Shown here piece after piece: positions 9,177 to 17,328 of a stretch of DNA of 43,643 nucleotides (its first letter is position 1; each line of letters starts with the position of its first letter). Both the position numbers and the translations under genes were made by a program. The stretch lies in assembly GCF_023284005.1 (NCBI RefSeq), contig NZ_JAKIKS010000039.1, positions 1 to 43,643 on the forward strand, given 5' to 3'. The stretch comes from Shewanella surugensis. Its GTDB lineage: Bacteria > Pseudomonadota > Gammaproteobacteria > Enterobacterales > Shewanellaceae. The notes below the pieces were generated by a model. It saw nothing but the letters and a program-made list of their open reading frames with translations. It had not been told where the DNA came from and made no database searches.

Positions 9177-9209
9177 TACCGACCCCCTAGTCCTTTTTTA
9201 TTCTTCATA

Positions 9210-10052
9210 TCAAGCAAATTGCCGTATCGACCGTGCTGTTGTTTCTTGCTGAAACCACGTTAACTGCTGCGCTAAATTCACCACCTTTCCAATCACAATT
9301 AATGCCGGTGATTGCACTTGGTTTGACTCGACGAGTTGACTGAGTTGAGATAGCACACCCGAAATCACCCTTTGGTTGTCACAACAACCATTTTCAATTA
9401 ATGCCGCTGGTGTGGAAGGGTCGAGTCCCGCATTCATCAAATGAGATTGAATAAAGTCGGCTTTGGTTATGCCCATATAAAAAACTAAGGTGTGATCGAG
9501 TTGCGCTAAACTCTGCCAGTGAATATCGAGATTTTTTTCTGCATGTGCAGTAATAAAAGTGCAGCCTTGTGCCAGCCCTCGATGAGTTAAGGGTATACCG
9601 GCATAAGTCGTGCATCCCGCTGCAGCTGTAATACCGGGAACAAGATCCACCTCAACGCCAGCTTGCTTTAGTGCTAAAACCTCTTCACCACCGCGACCAA
9701 AAACAAATGCATCGCCCCCTTTTAGCCTGCAAATATTCATGCCTAACTTCGCTTTTTCTATCAATAATTGATTAATGTCATCTTGAGAAAAACGACGACA
9801 ATTCTTGGCTTTTCCCATATAGATAGATTCAGTCTTAGCCGGAAATAAGTTGCATATGTCATCACTCACTAAACGGTCATACACAATCAAGTCGCAGCTT
9901 TGAATGCAGCGAAGTGCTTTCACTGTGAGTAAGTCCGGATCCCCAGGCCCCGCCCCCACAAGACTCACTTTGCCCAGAAGACGCTTCCCCGCAAGAAAAC
10001 GCGCCGCTAGACTGACGACCTCTCGGCTCGAATGAATACTATTATTGAACAT
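9210..10052 (-). CDS. cobA: Uroporphyrinogen-III C-methyltransferase (SUMT), siroheme synthesis
   Basis: This enzyme makes precorrin-2 from uroporphyrinogen III with two S-adenosylmethionine molecules, the first step to the siroheme of NirB. Motifs are VSLVGAGPGDPDLLT (about 29-43), YDRLV, CRLKGGDAFVFGRGGEE, VPGITAA, GIPLTHRG and the VIGKVV end. At 280 residues it is the stand-alone methyltransferase and lacks the CysG dehydrogenase/ferrochelatase part, which must be encoded elsewhere. Two ATGs are adjacent. AAGGAGG (10058-10064) is 5 bases from the one at 10052 and only 2 from the one at 10055, so 10052 is chosen. It is first in the operon and downstream of a sigma-54 promoter. Confidence 0.93.
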   Translation of the reverse strand: MFNNSIHSSREVVSLAARFLAGKRLLGKVSLVGAGPGDPDLLTVKALRCIQSCDLIVYDRLVSDDICNLFPAKTESIYMGKAKNCRRFSQDDINQLLIEKAKLGMNICRLKGGDAFVFGRGGEEVLALKQAGVEVDLVPGITAAAGCTTYAGIPLTHRGLAQGCTFITAHAEKNLDIHWQSLAQLDHTLVFYMGITKADFIQSHLMNAGLDPSTPAALIENGCCDNQRVISGVLSQLSQLVESNQVQSPALIVIGKVVNLAQQLTWFQQETTARSIRQFA

Positions 10053-10093
10053 CATCGCCTCCTTCTTTACAGACTACTTGGGTCTAAAGCTCA

Positions 10094-10108
10094 GCAAAGG
10101 CAATGCCA
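10094..10108 (-). promoter_or_regulatory. Sigma-54 promoter for the cobA-nirBD-transporter-kinase operon
   Basis: The minus strand reads TGGCATTGCCTTTGC, with the -24 GG and -12 GC elements at exactly the spacing of the sigma-54 consensus TGGCACG-N4-TTGC. The predicted start, near 10082, is about 30 bases upstream of cobA. Together with the opposite sigma-54 site at 10401-10415 this predicts nitrogen-controlled divergent transcription. Confidence 0.75.
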
Positions 10109-10246
10109 ATAAAAAAACACATGCACAATTAAAAAATAAAACCTTTACAAACAATGCATTAATTATAATATATGAGAATAACACTTTTTTAACATTACAG
10201 GGCAAGCAAGCAATAGTTACAAAAAAGAAACAATTCAGTGCATTCA

Positions 10247-10263
10247 TGCGCTAAATTGGTGAA
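10247..10263. promoter_or_regulatory. Candidate NtrC-binding site between divergent sigma-54 promoters
   Basis: TGCGCTA-AAT-TGGTGAA matches the NtrC dyad TGCACCA-N3-TGGTGCA at 11 of 14 defined positions. It lies about 140 bases from the cobA-side promoter and about 150 from the nasA-side one, suitable distances for an enhancer. The rest of 10056-10448 is AT-rich, and I see no gene in it. Single-site matches of this kind can arise by chance. Confidence 0.5.
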
Positions 10264-10400
10264 CAATTCATACCTGTGCCCAGATGATGACCCATCACTG
10301 ACGATTATACCGCCTCACCATAAAACAAAATCCTCACTAACGAACTGATTTTTAAATTAAACCTGACAATAAAAAAGTACATTTAGTCTGTGCATTGATT

Positions 10401-10415
10401 TGGTTCGATCATTGC
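10401..10415 (+). promoter_or_regulatory. Sigma-54 promoter for nasA
   Basis: TGGTTCGATCATTGC has GG and GC at the -24/-12 spacing of sigma-54 promoters (TGG-N8-TTGC). The start would be near 10427, about 34 bases before the nasA ATG. It faces away from the sigma-54 promoter at 10094-10108. Confidence 0.75.
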
Positions 10416-10460
10416 TTAGCTTTTTAAAAGAGAAATAAAAATAAGATAATGGAGTCATTA

Positions 10461-13151
10461 ATGAGCCAAGATTCAAGTCGGCCATGGATCAAAACCACTT
10501 GCGCTTATTGCGGTGTCGGTTGTGGCGTTGAAGCAAAAACAAATCATCAAGGTCAACTCGAAATAAGAGGAGATGAAACCCATCCAGCGAACTATGGCAA
10601 GCTATGCTCTAAAGGATTGGCACTGGGGGAAACAGTGACACCCACAGGGAGATTGCATCACCCAATGATCGAAAAAGAAATGACCGCTTGGCCACAAGCA
10701 TTAACCCATGTCGCCCAACAATTCACCAAAATCATCCGAGAGCATGGACCGAATGCCATTGCATTTTATGCCTCAGGGCAATTACTCACCGAAGACTATT
10801 ATGTGGCTAATAAACTCATGAAGGGCTTTATTGGTAGTGCAAATATTGATACTAACTCGCGTCTTTGCATGTCTTCGAGTGTGAGTGCCCACAAACGCGC
10901 CTTTGGCTCAGATCTGGTGCCAGGCTGCTATCAAGATATAGAACACGCTGAGATGATCATTCTTGTTGGCTCAAATCTAGCTTGGTGTCACCCCGTTATT
11001 TATCAGCGTATAAAAGAGGCTAAAAAATACAAGCCTCATTTATATGTGGTTGTTATCGATCCCCGTTCTACGGCTAGCTGTGAGATAGCCAATTTACATT
11101 TAGCGATCCGCCCTGGTGCCGATGTAGCCCTTTTTAACGGACTGTTGTGTGAACTTAATCGCAGGCAAAAGCTGGATAGACATTACATCGAAAAACATAC
11201 CGAAGGCTTTAGCGATACGCTTGTCAGTGCTCAACAAGACACCCCCAGTTTCGATAAACTCGCCGCGTTATTATCCTTATCTCAAACCGATCTCATGACT
11301 TTTTATGAGCATTTTGCCAATACTAACAAAGTGATGACATTCTACTCTCAAGGCGTGAATCAATCCTGTTATGGCACGGATAAGGTCAACGCCATTATCA
11401 ATTGCCATCTCGCCACAGGTAAAGTAGGCCGACTCGGCGCATGCCCTTTCTCAATAACAGGCCAACCCAATGCGATGGGAGGAAGAGAAGTCGGTGGCCT
11501 TGCTAATACGTTAGCTGCCCACATGGAGTTTAATCACCAAGCACACCATCAAACGCTCAGTGAATATTGGCAAACCTCAACGTTAGCAAGCAAACCCGGC
11601 CTTAAAGCAATCGATATGTTCGATGCGCTGGATCGCGGTGAAATAAAAGCGATTTGGATCATGGCAACCAATCCTGTCGTCAGCCTACCCAATAGCCATA
11701 AAATACAACAAGCACTCGAAAAATGTCCTTTTGTGGTGGTATCTGATTGTATTGAAGATACCGACACCACACGTACGGCCAATGTATTGCTACCCGCGCA
11801 AGGCTGGGCTGAAAAGTCGGGCACGGTGACCAATTCAGAGAGACGTATTTCAAGGCAACGACGTCTACTCCCCACGCCAGGTGAAGGAAAGCCAGACTGG
11901 TGGATTATTAGCCAGGTGGCTAAGCATATGGGATTTGAAAGCGCTTTCAACTATCGCCACGAAGCTGATATTTTCAAAGAATATGCCCAACTCACGGAGC
12001 TTAATAATTATGGTTCAACAGCAAGGGCATTAAATTTAGCAGGCTTAAGCCAGTTAAGTGCCACTGAATATAATCTATTATCGCCGCAGCAGTGGCCATT
12101 AATGAGTAAGCAAAGCAACATTGAACATCACAGACTGTTTAGCGAAGGCGTTTACTTCACCTCTTCGACTAAAGCTCAATTTATCGCCCTAAAATATCAT
12201 TTACCCTTACAGCAGGTGAGCAGTCAATATCCTTTTATACTCAATACGGGAAGAATACGCGATCAATGGCATACGATGACCCGCAGTGGGTTATCCCCAA
12301 GCCTCAGTGCTTATCAAGCCGAACCCACGCTTTATCTTCATCCCCTTGATGCTAAACGCCAAGCATTACAGCAAGGAGAACTTGTTGAAATATCCAGTAC
12401 ATTGGGAAAGAGTCTTCTTAAAGTGACATTATCTGAGCAACTTCGCCGTGGTGAATTGTTTGCTCCCATACACTGGAGCAACACCACCTCCAGTCGAGGT
12501 AAAATTGGCCAACTCATTAGTCAGCATGTTGATGCCATATCTGGACAACCTGAATTCAAACATACCGCCGTTAATATTCACGTTTATCCTTATCAAAGTG
12601 ACGCCTTACTACTGACGAAGAAAACAATTTCAGCGTTAGAGTCAGACTTAACTGCCTTTCCTTATTGGGTGAAGCAAACGGTCACGAATGGGTATTTATA
12701 TCATATAGCCAGTCAACTCATTCCCGCTCAATTACAACAGCAACTGCATTCATTTCAGAAAGTCGCTCACCATAACCAGCTAAGCTTTAATGACAATCAA
12801 TCCAATTTTCGATTTGCGAATATCACAGATAAGCAAATTGATTTTGCCTATATGGTTTCCAATAAACTCCCCAAAGATAGCCGTTCTTGGTTTAGGACGT
12901 TACTCAGCCACCCCATAGATAGTGACATGTCACTGAGCTTACTAGCTAACTTACCACAAGGATCACTTGCCGTAGGTGAGCTCATTTGCGCCTGTAAACA
13001 AGTCGGTCGCACTCAGTTATGCCATGCCATACGTCAACATGACATCAATCAGCTGACTGATCTGACTCGAGTCACGCAAGCGGGATCCGGCTGCGGCAGT
13101 TGTTTGCCCGAATTACACAACATCTTAGAACAAGAACTGACGTTAACTTAA
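10461..13151 (+). CDS. nasA: Assimilatory nitrate reductase catalytic subunit NasA
   Basis: This cytoplasmic molybdopterin enzyme reduces nitrate to nitrite for NirBD. The N-terminus holds a [4Fe-4S] site (CAYCGVGC, C14/C17/C21, and LCSKG, C49). RLCMSSSV supplies the expected molybdenum-ligand cysteine. GQPNAMGGREVGG and the WHTMTRSG molybdopterin-dinucleotide domain follow. The last 60 residues are a BFD-like [2Fe-2S] domain (ICACKQVGRTQLC ... GCGSC), typical of NasA and absent from NapA. The frame opens at ATG 10449, but GGAG at 10451-10454 is 6 bases before ATG 10461, giving an 896-residue protein. No separate NasB-type reductase lies beside it. A sigma-54 promoter and a terminator bound it as a single gene. 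Confidence 0.95.
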   Translation: MSQDSSRPWIKTTCAYCGVGCGVEAKTNHQGQLEIRGDETHPANYGKLCSKGLALGETVTPTGRLHHPMIEKEMTAWPQALTHVAQQFTKIIREHGPNAIAFYASGQLLTEDYYVANKLMKGFIGSANIDTNSRLCMSSSVSAHKRAFGSDLVPGCYQDIEHAEMIILVGSNLAWCHPVIYQRIKEAKKYKPHLYVVVIDPRSTASCEIANLHLAIRPGADVALFNGLLCELNRRQKLDRHYIEKHTEGFSDTLVSAQQDTPSFDKLAALLSLSQTDLMTFYEHFANTNKVMTFYSQGVNQSCYGTDKVNAIINCHLATGKVGRLGACPFSITGQPNAMGGREVGGLANTLAAHMEFNHQAHHQTLSEYWQTSTLASKPGLKAIDMFDALDRGEIKAIWIMATNPVVSLPNSHKIQQALEKCPFVVVSDCIEDTDTTRTANVLLPAQGWAEKSGTVTNSERRISRQRRLLPTPGEGKPDWWIISQVAKHMGFESAFNYRHEADIFKEYAQLTELNNYGSTARALNLAGLSQLSATEYNLLSPQQWPLMSKQSNIEHHRLFSEGVYFTSSTKAQFIALKYHLPLQQVSSQYPFILNTGRIRDQWHTMTRSGLSPSLSAYQAEPTLYLHPLDAKRQALQQGELVEISSTLGKSLLKVTLSEQLRRGELFAPIHWSNTTSSRGKIGQLISQHVDAISGQPEFKHTAVNIHVYPYQSDALLLTKKTISALESDLTAFPYWVKQTVTNGYLYHIASQLIPAQLQQQLHSFQKVAHHNQLSFNDNQSNFRFANITDKQIDFAYMVSNKLPKDSRSWFRTLLSHPIDSDMSLSLLANLPQGSLAVGELICACKQVGRTQLCHAIRQHDINQLTDLTRVTQAGSGCGSCLPELHNILEQELTLT

Positions 13152-13180
13152 AAGCATTGAGGATCAAGCTCAATGCTTTT
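13150..13180. terminator. Bidirectional terminator between nasA and narK
   Basis: A 12-bp stem (AAAAGCATTGAG at 13150-13161 with its complement at 13169-13180) has a 7-base loop. A tracts and T tracts on the two sides let it serve both converging genes. Confidence 0.88.
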
Positions 13181-13207
13181 AAACATATATATCCAAGTTA
13201 ATCAACG

Positions 13208-14812
13208 TTAAGGATTATGAAATTCCGCACCTTTACGTAAATAAAACCACCAGTTGATAAATAAACAAATCAGGTAGAAACCAGCAAACCCGATGAGTGC
13301 ATCCTCTGGGGTGGTTAATTTAATTTGCTCCCCCAATACTTTCGGTATGTAAAACGCACCATAAGCGGCAATGGCAGAAGTCCAACCCAATACGGGTCCG
13401 ACTTGTTCTTTCGGGAAAACCATCGCAATTGTCCGAAAAGTGGAACCATTGCCTATGCCTGTGGCCGCAAATAACACTAAAAACAATAAGAAAAAGGGCA
13501 CAAAATAAATTTCAGGCGTTGATGATTGATAAGCTGCTTGCATGTAATAAGCAACCGCGAGGGCACTTATCACCATAATAAAAGAGCAAACTTGGGTCAC
13601 TAAAGCACCACCCAGTTTATCGGCAATCCAGCCTCCAACAGGTCGGATCAACGCACCGATAAAAGGCCCCATCCAAGCGTACATGAGTGCACTAGGACCA
13701 TTGGTATTCACCGTACTATGGGTCATCACACCATCAACCATGATATGTTGATAACCAAATATGACCTTGATAGACAAAGGTAAGGATGCCGAAAAGCCAA
13801 TAAACGACCCAAAGGTCATGGTATAAATAATACTCATAATCCAAGTATGTTTATTATCGAAAATTTTATATTGACGATCTAAACTTGATCTTATCGCTCC
13901 GGGTAGTTGTTTTAATAAGAAGACTGTAGAAATAACTACCATTATTACAACAATTTCTTTAGGTACATTAAATCCTGAACCATTCACTTCTTGAGGGAGT
14001 AATAGCCATAACCCCACCCCTGCAGTTAAAAAGCCGATAAGTAACATCACAGAAATCAGTAACCAAGATGTCAAGGGGTTACCTATGTCAGGAGACACAT
14101 CAGGTGTTTTAATATTGTTAAGACCAAACCAACCAGCAAACGCTAATGGAATTAAAAACACCAACCAAATCCAACCTGAATTTTGTATCCAAGTCTCAGA
14201 GCCAGCAGGAATTTTACCTATCAAGGTGCCACTGGAATTTAACAAGATCATTGGATCGCCACCAAAAGCGGCAAAGGTCATAAACAAAGGCACCAGAATT
14301 TGCATACTAGTCACGCCAAAATTGCCGAGTCCCGCATTCATTCCAAGCGCTAAACCCTGCTGTTTTTTGGGAAAGAAAAAACTAATATTTGACATAGAAG
14401 AAGCAAAATTCCCCCCGCCAATCCCCGACAATAGTGCTAAAACCTGAAAAACCCATAAAGGCGTATCTTGGCTTTGCAACGCAATCCCAGTTCCAAATGC
14501 AGGTAGCATTAATAAGGCGGTCGTGAAGAATAAGGTATTACGTCCACCACATAAACGAATAAAGAAACTACTGGGGATCCTAAGTGTCGCTCCAGTTAAC
14601 CCCGATATAGCCATTAAAGTAAACAATTCAGATTTAGCAAAAGGGAAGCCAAGATTAAGCATCTGTACTGTAATGACCCCCCAATATAACCACACGGCAA
14701 ACCCACATAACAAGCTTGGAATCGAAATCCAAAGATTCCGGTTTGCTATTTTTTTGCCTTCGGACTCCCAAAAAACCTTATCTTCAGGATCCCACTTTTG
14801 TAAGTCTGCCAT
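13208..14812 (-). CDS. narK: Nitrate/nitrite transporter NarK (NNP family)
   Basis: This 534-residue major facilitator has a cytoplasmic N-terminus (ADLQKWDPEDKVFWESEG) and at least 12 membrane segments. The nitrate signature GLGNFGVTSMQI lies near 160-172, and RPVGGWIADKLGGA in the second half. It likely imports nitrate and/or exchanges it for nitrite for respiration. The frame opens at a GTG (14824), but GGAGGG at 14817-14822 lies 4 bases before ATG 14812, so that start is used. It is divergent from narL and convergent with nasA. It differs clearly from the 490-residue paralogue in the assimilation operon. Confidence 0.92.
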   Translation of the reverse strand: MADLQKWDPEDKVFWESEGKKIANRNLWISIPSLLCGFAVWLYWGVITVQMLNLGFPFAKSELFTLMAISGLTGATLRIPSSFFIRLCGGRNTLFFTTALLMLPAFGTGIALQSQDTPLWVFQVLALLSGIGGGNFASSMSNISFFFPKKQQGLALGMNAGLGNFGVTSMQILVPLFMTFAAFGGDPMILLNSSGTLIGKIPAGSETWIQNSGWIWLVFLIPLAFAGWFGLNNIKTPDVSPDIGNPLTSWLLISVMLLIGFLTAGVGLWLLLPQEVNGSGFNVPKEIVVIMVVISTVFLLKQLPGAIRSSLDRQYKIFDNKHTWIMSIIYTMTFGSFIGFSASLPLSIKVIFGYQHIMVDGVMTHSTVNTNGPSALMYAWMGPFIGALIRPVGGWIADKLGGALVTQVCSFIMVISALAVAYYMQAAYQSSTPEIYFVPFFLLFLVLFAATGIGNGSTFRTIAMVFPKEQVGPVLGWTSAIAAYGAFYIPKVLGEQIKLTTPEDALIGFAGFYLICLFINWWFYLRKGAEFHNP

Positions 14813-14894
14813 CGTACCCTCCACAAGCTCAAATCAGCTCAATATTATGAACTTTAACTATGACAATTTTTGTACTGCATCACTATTCACATGA

Positions 14895-15036
14895 ATGAGT
14901 AGGCTCACTTATCCCTATCGATAAAACGGCTCAAACAAACCAAGAGAAAACAATGTAAATTAACTTAAATACAAAGACTTACCATAATCTCGCCACGGTG
15001 AAAACTACCGCTTTAGGGATAAACAGACTTACTCAT
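14895..15036. promoter_or_regulatory. Candidate NarL heptamers between narK and narL
   Basis: ATGAGTA (14895-14901) and TACTCAT (15030-15036) are exact matches in opposite orientation to the NarL heptamer TACYYMT. They flank the divergent narK-narL spacer. Seven-base matches are weak on their own; the flanking genes make them plausible. Apart from these and the FNR-type promoter at 15051-15091, the roughly 300-base spacer holds nothing I recognise. Confidence 0.4.
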
Positions 15037-15050
15037 TAATAGCCTCTTTA

Positions 15051-15091
15051 TTGATGTGAATCATACTCTATAAATAATAGGGCGTTATGAT
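15051..15091 (+). promoter_or_regulatory. FNR-type class II promoter of narL
   Basis: TTGATGTGAATCAT (15051-15064) matches the FNR dyad TTGAT-N4-ATCAA at all but one base. A -10 hexamer TATGAT lies at 15086-15091, so transcription would start near 15098. The dyad centre is about 40.5 bases upstream of that, the class II activator position. This predicts anaerobic induction of narL. A CRP-like reading is less good because the GTGA/TCAC arms are missing. Confidence 0.6.
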
Positions 15092-15128
15092 ATTAACAAC
15101 CAACAACTCGGAAGTAAGGATCCAATGA

Positions 15129-15788
15129 ATGCTATTAGATGAAAGAATGTCCATAATGATGGTCGACGACCACCCTTTATTACGTAAAGGTCTTAGACAA
15201 CTAATTGAATTAGAAAATGAATTGAAAGTTGTAGCCGAAGCCAGTTCAGGTGTTGAAGCACTCACTATCGCAGCAGAAAAAAATCCAGATTTGATCACTC
15301 TCGATCTCAACATGCAAGGTATGGATGGATTAGAAACACTTCGAGCATTACGTCATCAAGGCGTTCAAGCAAAAATACTCATGCTCACCGTTTCCGATAA
15401 TAATGAAGATGTCTTAGAAGCTATTCGTTCTGGCGCGGATGGTTACTTACTTAAAGATATGGAACCAGATGATATTATAGAAAAAATCAAAGAATCCGTC
15501 ACCGGAAAAATGGTCATTAGTGAAACGCTCACCGATGTCTTAATCACCGCACTCAGACGCCCTGAAAAGAAAGACACTAAAATTCTTTCTCTGTTAACCA
15601 GTCGAGAACATGACATTATCAAGCTTATCGCCAAGGGTTTAAGTAATAAGCTAATCGCAAGAGAACTCGACATTACAGATGGCACAGTGAAAGTCCATGT
15701 AAAACACTTACTCAAAAAGCTAGCCTTAAAATCTCGCGTTGAGGCAGCCGTATGGATGGTTAATTACCAAGCAAAGAAATCGCCATAG
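15129..15788 (+). CDS. narL: Nitrate/nitrite response regulator NarL
   Basis: This 219-residue two-component regulator is presumably phosphorylated by the NarX-type sensor encoded at 28637. The receiver domain has the acidic pair in MVDDHP (D13, D14), the phosphoacceptor D59 (ITLDLNM) and K109 (LLKDM). The LuxR-type helix-turn-helix (about 155-212) reads LTSREHDIIKLIAKGLSNKLIA ending VKVHVKHLLKK, close to NarL/NarP. AAGGA at 15116-15120 is 8 bases before the ATG at 15129. An FNR-like promoter lies upstream. NarL versus NarP cannot be separated with certainty; narK next door and narX favour NarL. Confidence 0.9.
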   Translation: MLLDERMSIMMVDDHPLLRKGLRQLIELENELKVVAEASSGVEALTIAAEKNPDLITLDLNMQGMDGLETLRALRHQGVQAKILMLTVSDNNEDVLEAIRSGADGYLLKDMEPDDIIEKIKESVTGKMVISETLTDVLITALRRPEKKDTKILSLLTSREHDIIKLIAKGLSNKLIARELDITDGTVKVHVKHLLKKLALKSRVEAAVWMVNYQAKKSP

Positions 15789-15807
15789 GCAATATGAAAC
15801 CTATGGC
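15782..15807 (+). terminator. Hairpin at the narL stop, possible terminator
   Basis: GCCATAGG (15782-15789) pairs with CCTATGGC (15800-15807) across a 10-base loop. The left arm includes the narL stop codon. No T tract follows, so termination is uncertain. Confidence 0.4.
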
Positions 15808-15874
15808 TTGAATATCACATGATATTGGTTATTGGCTTAGCTATCTTTCAGACCATGATGAAGACATCAAGTAT

Positions 15875-16417
15875 TTACCGATTAATGTTAGAAAAATATT
15901 TCAATTTATCCGGATTCCGTAAGGCAAAAATAGATTCGATGCCTTTACCTGAGAGCGTGAAATTAAATGCCGTTACTATTGTGCCTTTTGAAAATAACCC
16001 TAAACCAGGCCCACCATTGTACCAAATGGCACGCCGAGTCAGCGCTCTATCTCCTGTCGCTGAAAATGCCGGATGTAAGACTTTTAACATCCAGGTGATC
16101 ACAGCCTCTTGTCCTGTAATGACTTTTTTCGATGCCGCCGCTTTACCGCCTCCGTCCGAATAAAACACCACATCATCACTGAGTATGTTAATTATGCCAT
16201 CCATATTAGCCTCTTTTATGGCCACAAAAAAAGCGTCGATCATTTTTTGATGTTGTGCCACAGACGTTACTACATCAGTATTTTTTTGATTTAATTTATC
16301 TCGACTACGACAGGCTAATTTTCGACATGTCGCTGACGACTTATTCAAAATATCGGCAATTTCCTTAAATTTAAAATGAAAGATGTCGTGTAATATGAAT
16401 GCGGTTCGTTCGCTCAT
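15875..16417 (-). pseudogene. 5'-truncated ECF41-type sigma factor (SigJ-like) remnant
   Basis: The open frame gives 180 residues. It begins directly in sigma region 4 (ERTAFILHDIFHFKFKEIADILNKS, then CRKLACRSRDKL), followed by a SnoaL-like domain (about 55-180) ending IFALRNPDKLKYF. This is the region-4 plus SnoaL layout of the ECF41 sigma factors, which are normally about 290 residues. Region 2, needed for core polymerase and -10 binding, is missing. A TGA sits immediately before the ATG at 16417, so the gene has lost its 5' half. It converges with narL. It is probably inactive; a regulatory fragment cannot be excluded. Confidence 0.75.
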
Positions 16418-16531
16418 TCACACTCAATCTATCCAAGACAACTAACAAATTAAAAGTGTGACAACAAATCTCAAATAAAATGAGAGTTACATATCAGATC
16501 AAGCAACACCGCCTAAAAAAACATAGAGACG

Positions 16532-16558
16532 TTAGACAAGCCTCCGGCTAAAGTCTAA
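16532..16558. other. Stem-loop of unknown role
   Basis: TTAGAC (16532-16537) pairs with GTCTAA (16553-16558) and AGCC (16539-16542) with GGCT (16546-16549), with a 3-base loop. It lies in the 296-base spacer between the sigma-factor remnant and the leader-peptide gene, where I see no gene. No clear T tract directly follows it. Confidence 0.4.
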
Positions 16559-16713
16559 GGCTGTTTCTTATAAATTAGTTTTTTTGTATAAGAATAACAA
16601 TATGTTAATTGGTATAATTTCATTAAAGAGTTGAGTCGAATCATCTCATATCTCCCGATATGTTGAGAAACAAGGGAAATATCCTCATTAATACCTAAGA
16701 GAGCATCAATAAC

Positions 16714-16941
16714 ATGAAAGAATTAAATATCAATGAAATAGAGCAAGTTAACGGTGGGAATCGCGCATCAGACTACGCTATAAACGGTGCAGTAATTGGC
16801 ATAGCTGCCGCTTCAGTTGTAGCATTGGCCTTTGCCGCTCCAGAGATTTTAGCGACGGGTGCCCTTTGTGCATCGGGAATGGCAATTATAGGTTTCGCTG
16901 AAGATTATTTTTATCCTGAGCCATCGTTCACAGAAGCCTAA
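16714..16941 (+). CDS. Class II bacteriocin-like peptide with double-glycine leader
   Basis: This 75-residue precursor begins MKELNINEIEQVNGG, a typical double-glycine leader cleaved by a peptidase-containing ABC exporter. The mature part would be 60 residues, starting NRASDY. It is strongly hydrophobic and small-residue rich, with a GAVIGIAAASVVALAFAAPE stretch and a second stretch ending SGMAIIGF. This looks like a membrane-inserting bacteriocin or microcin-like peptide. No exporter, accessory protein or immunity gene is nearby. A strong 14-bp hairpin ends the unit. The leader is convincing; killing activity is inference, and a signalling or relic role is possible. Confidence 0.75.
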   Translation: MKELNINEIEQVNGGNRASDYAINGAVIGIAAASVVALAFAAPEILATGALCASGMAIIGFAEDYFYPEPSFTEA

Positions 16942-16970
16942 GTCATTGCTTCACTAATATAAGTTTGTCT

Positions 16971-17001
16971 GTATGCTTTTCTTAGAATAAGAAAAGCATA
17001 C
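16971..17001. terminator. Strong hairpin after the leader-peptide gene
   Basis: A perfect 14-bp stem (GTATGCTTTTCTTA at 16971-16984 with its complement at 16988-17001) has a 3-base loop. It lies 30 bases after the stop codon. Little T tract follows on the plus strand, so it may also stabilise the mRNA 3' end. Confidence 0.65.
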
Positions 17002-17062
17002 ATTGATGATCCTGCTTTTGGTTTGGAGTATAGTCATTAATACAGCGGACTTACGGAGATTA

Positions 17063-17328
17063 TATACCCGTGATACTTCAAAATGCAGGATTCAGCTGGA
17101 ATTAAAAGACTTGTAGGCAAGGCTCTGAGCAGATGACCTAGTGATTCTAAGTTAATGCTCAACAACGCAGTATAAAAGGCTTTTAAACCAGCCTATTAGG
17201 AGCCATTAAAACCAACCACTTCTGTGTTGCATGCTTTTAAAAGGTGCCTACATTCCCGCAATCATGCGCTTTAAATTGATTGGTTTTACTGACTCTGAAA
17301 ACATGCATCTTGAAGTATCACGGGTATA
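17063..17328. mobile_element. MITE-like element with 25-bp terminal inverted repeats
   Basis: TATACCCGTGATACTTCAA at 17063-17081 is repeated inverted and exactly at 17310-17328, and similarity extends to 25 bp (24 matching). The element is 266 bp and has no coding capacity. TA at each outer end may be the target duplication. The right end overlaps the last codons and the stop of the lysO-like gene. A related single end lies at 20561-20586. Confidence 0.82.

Noticed and set aside
10045..10254. Plus-strand open frame of 69 codons in the cobA-nasA spacer
   Set aside because: It overlaps the start of cobA and the sigma-54 promoter. Composition is that of AT-rich spacer.
15819..16163. Plus-strand frame of 114 codons
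   Set aside because: It is antisense to the sigma-factor remnant, whose protein motifs are clear.
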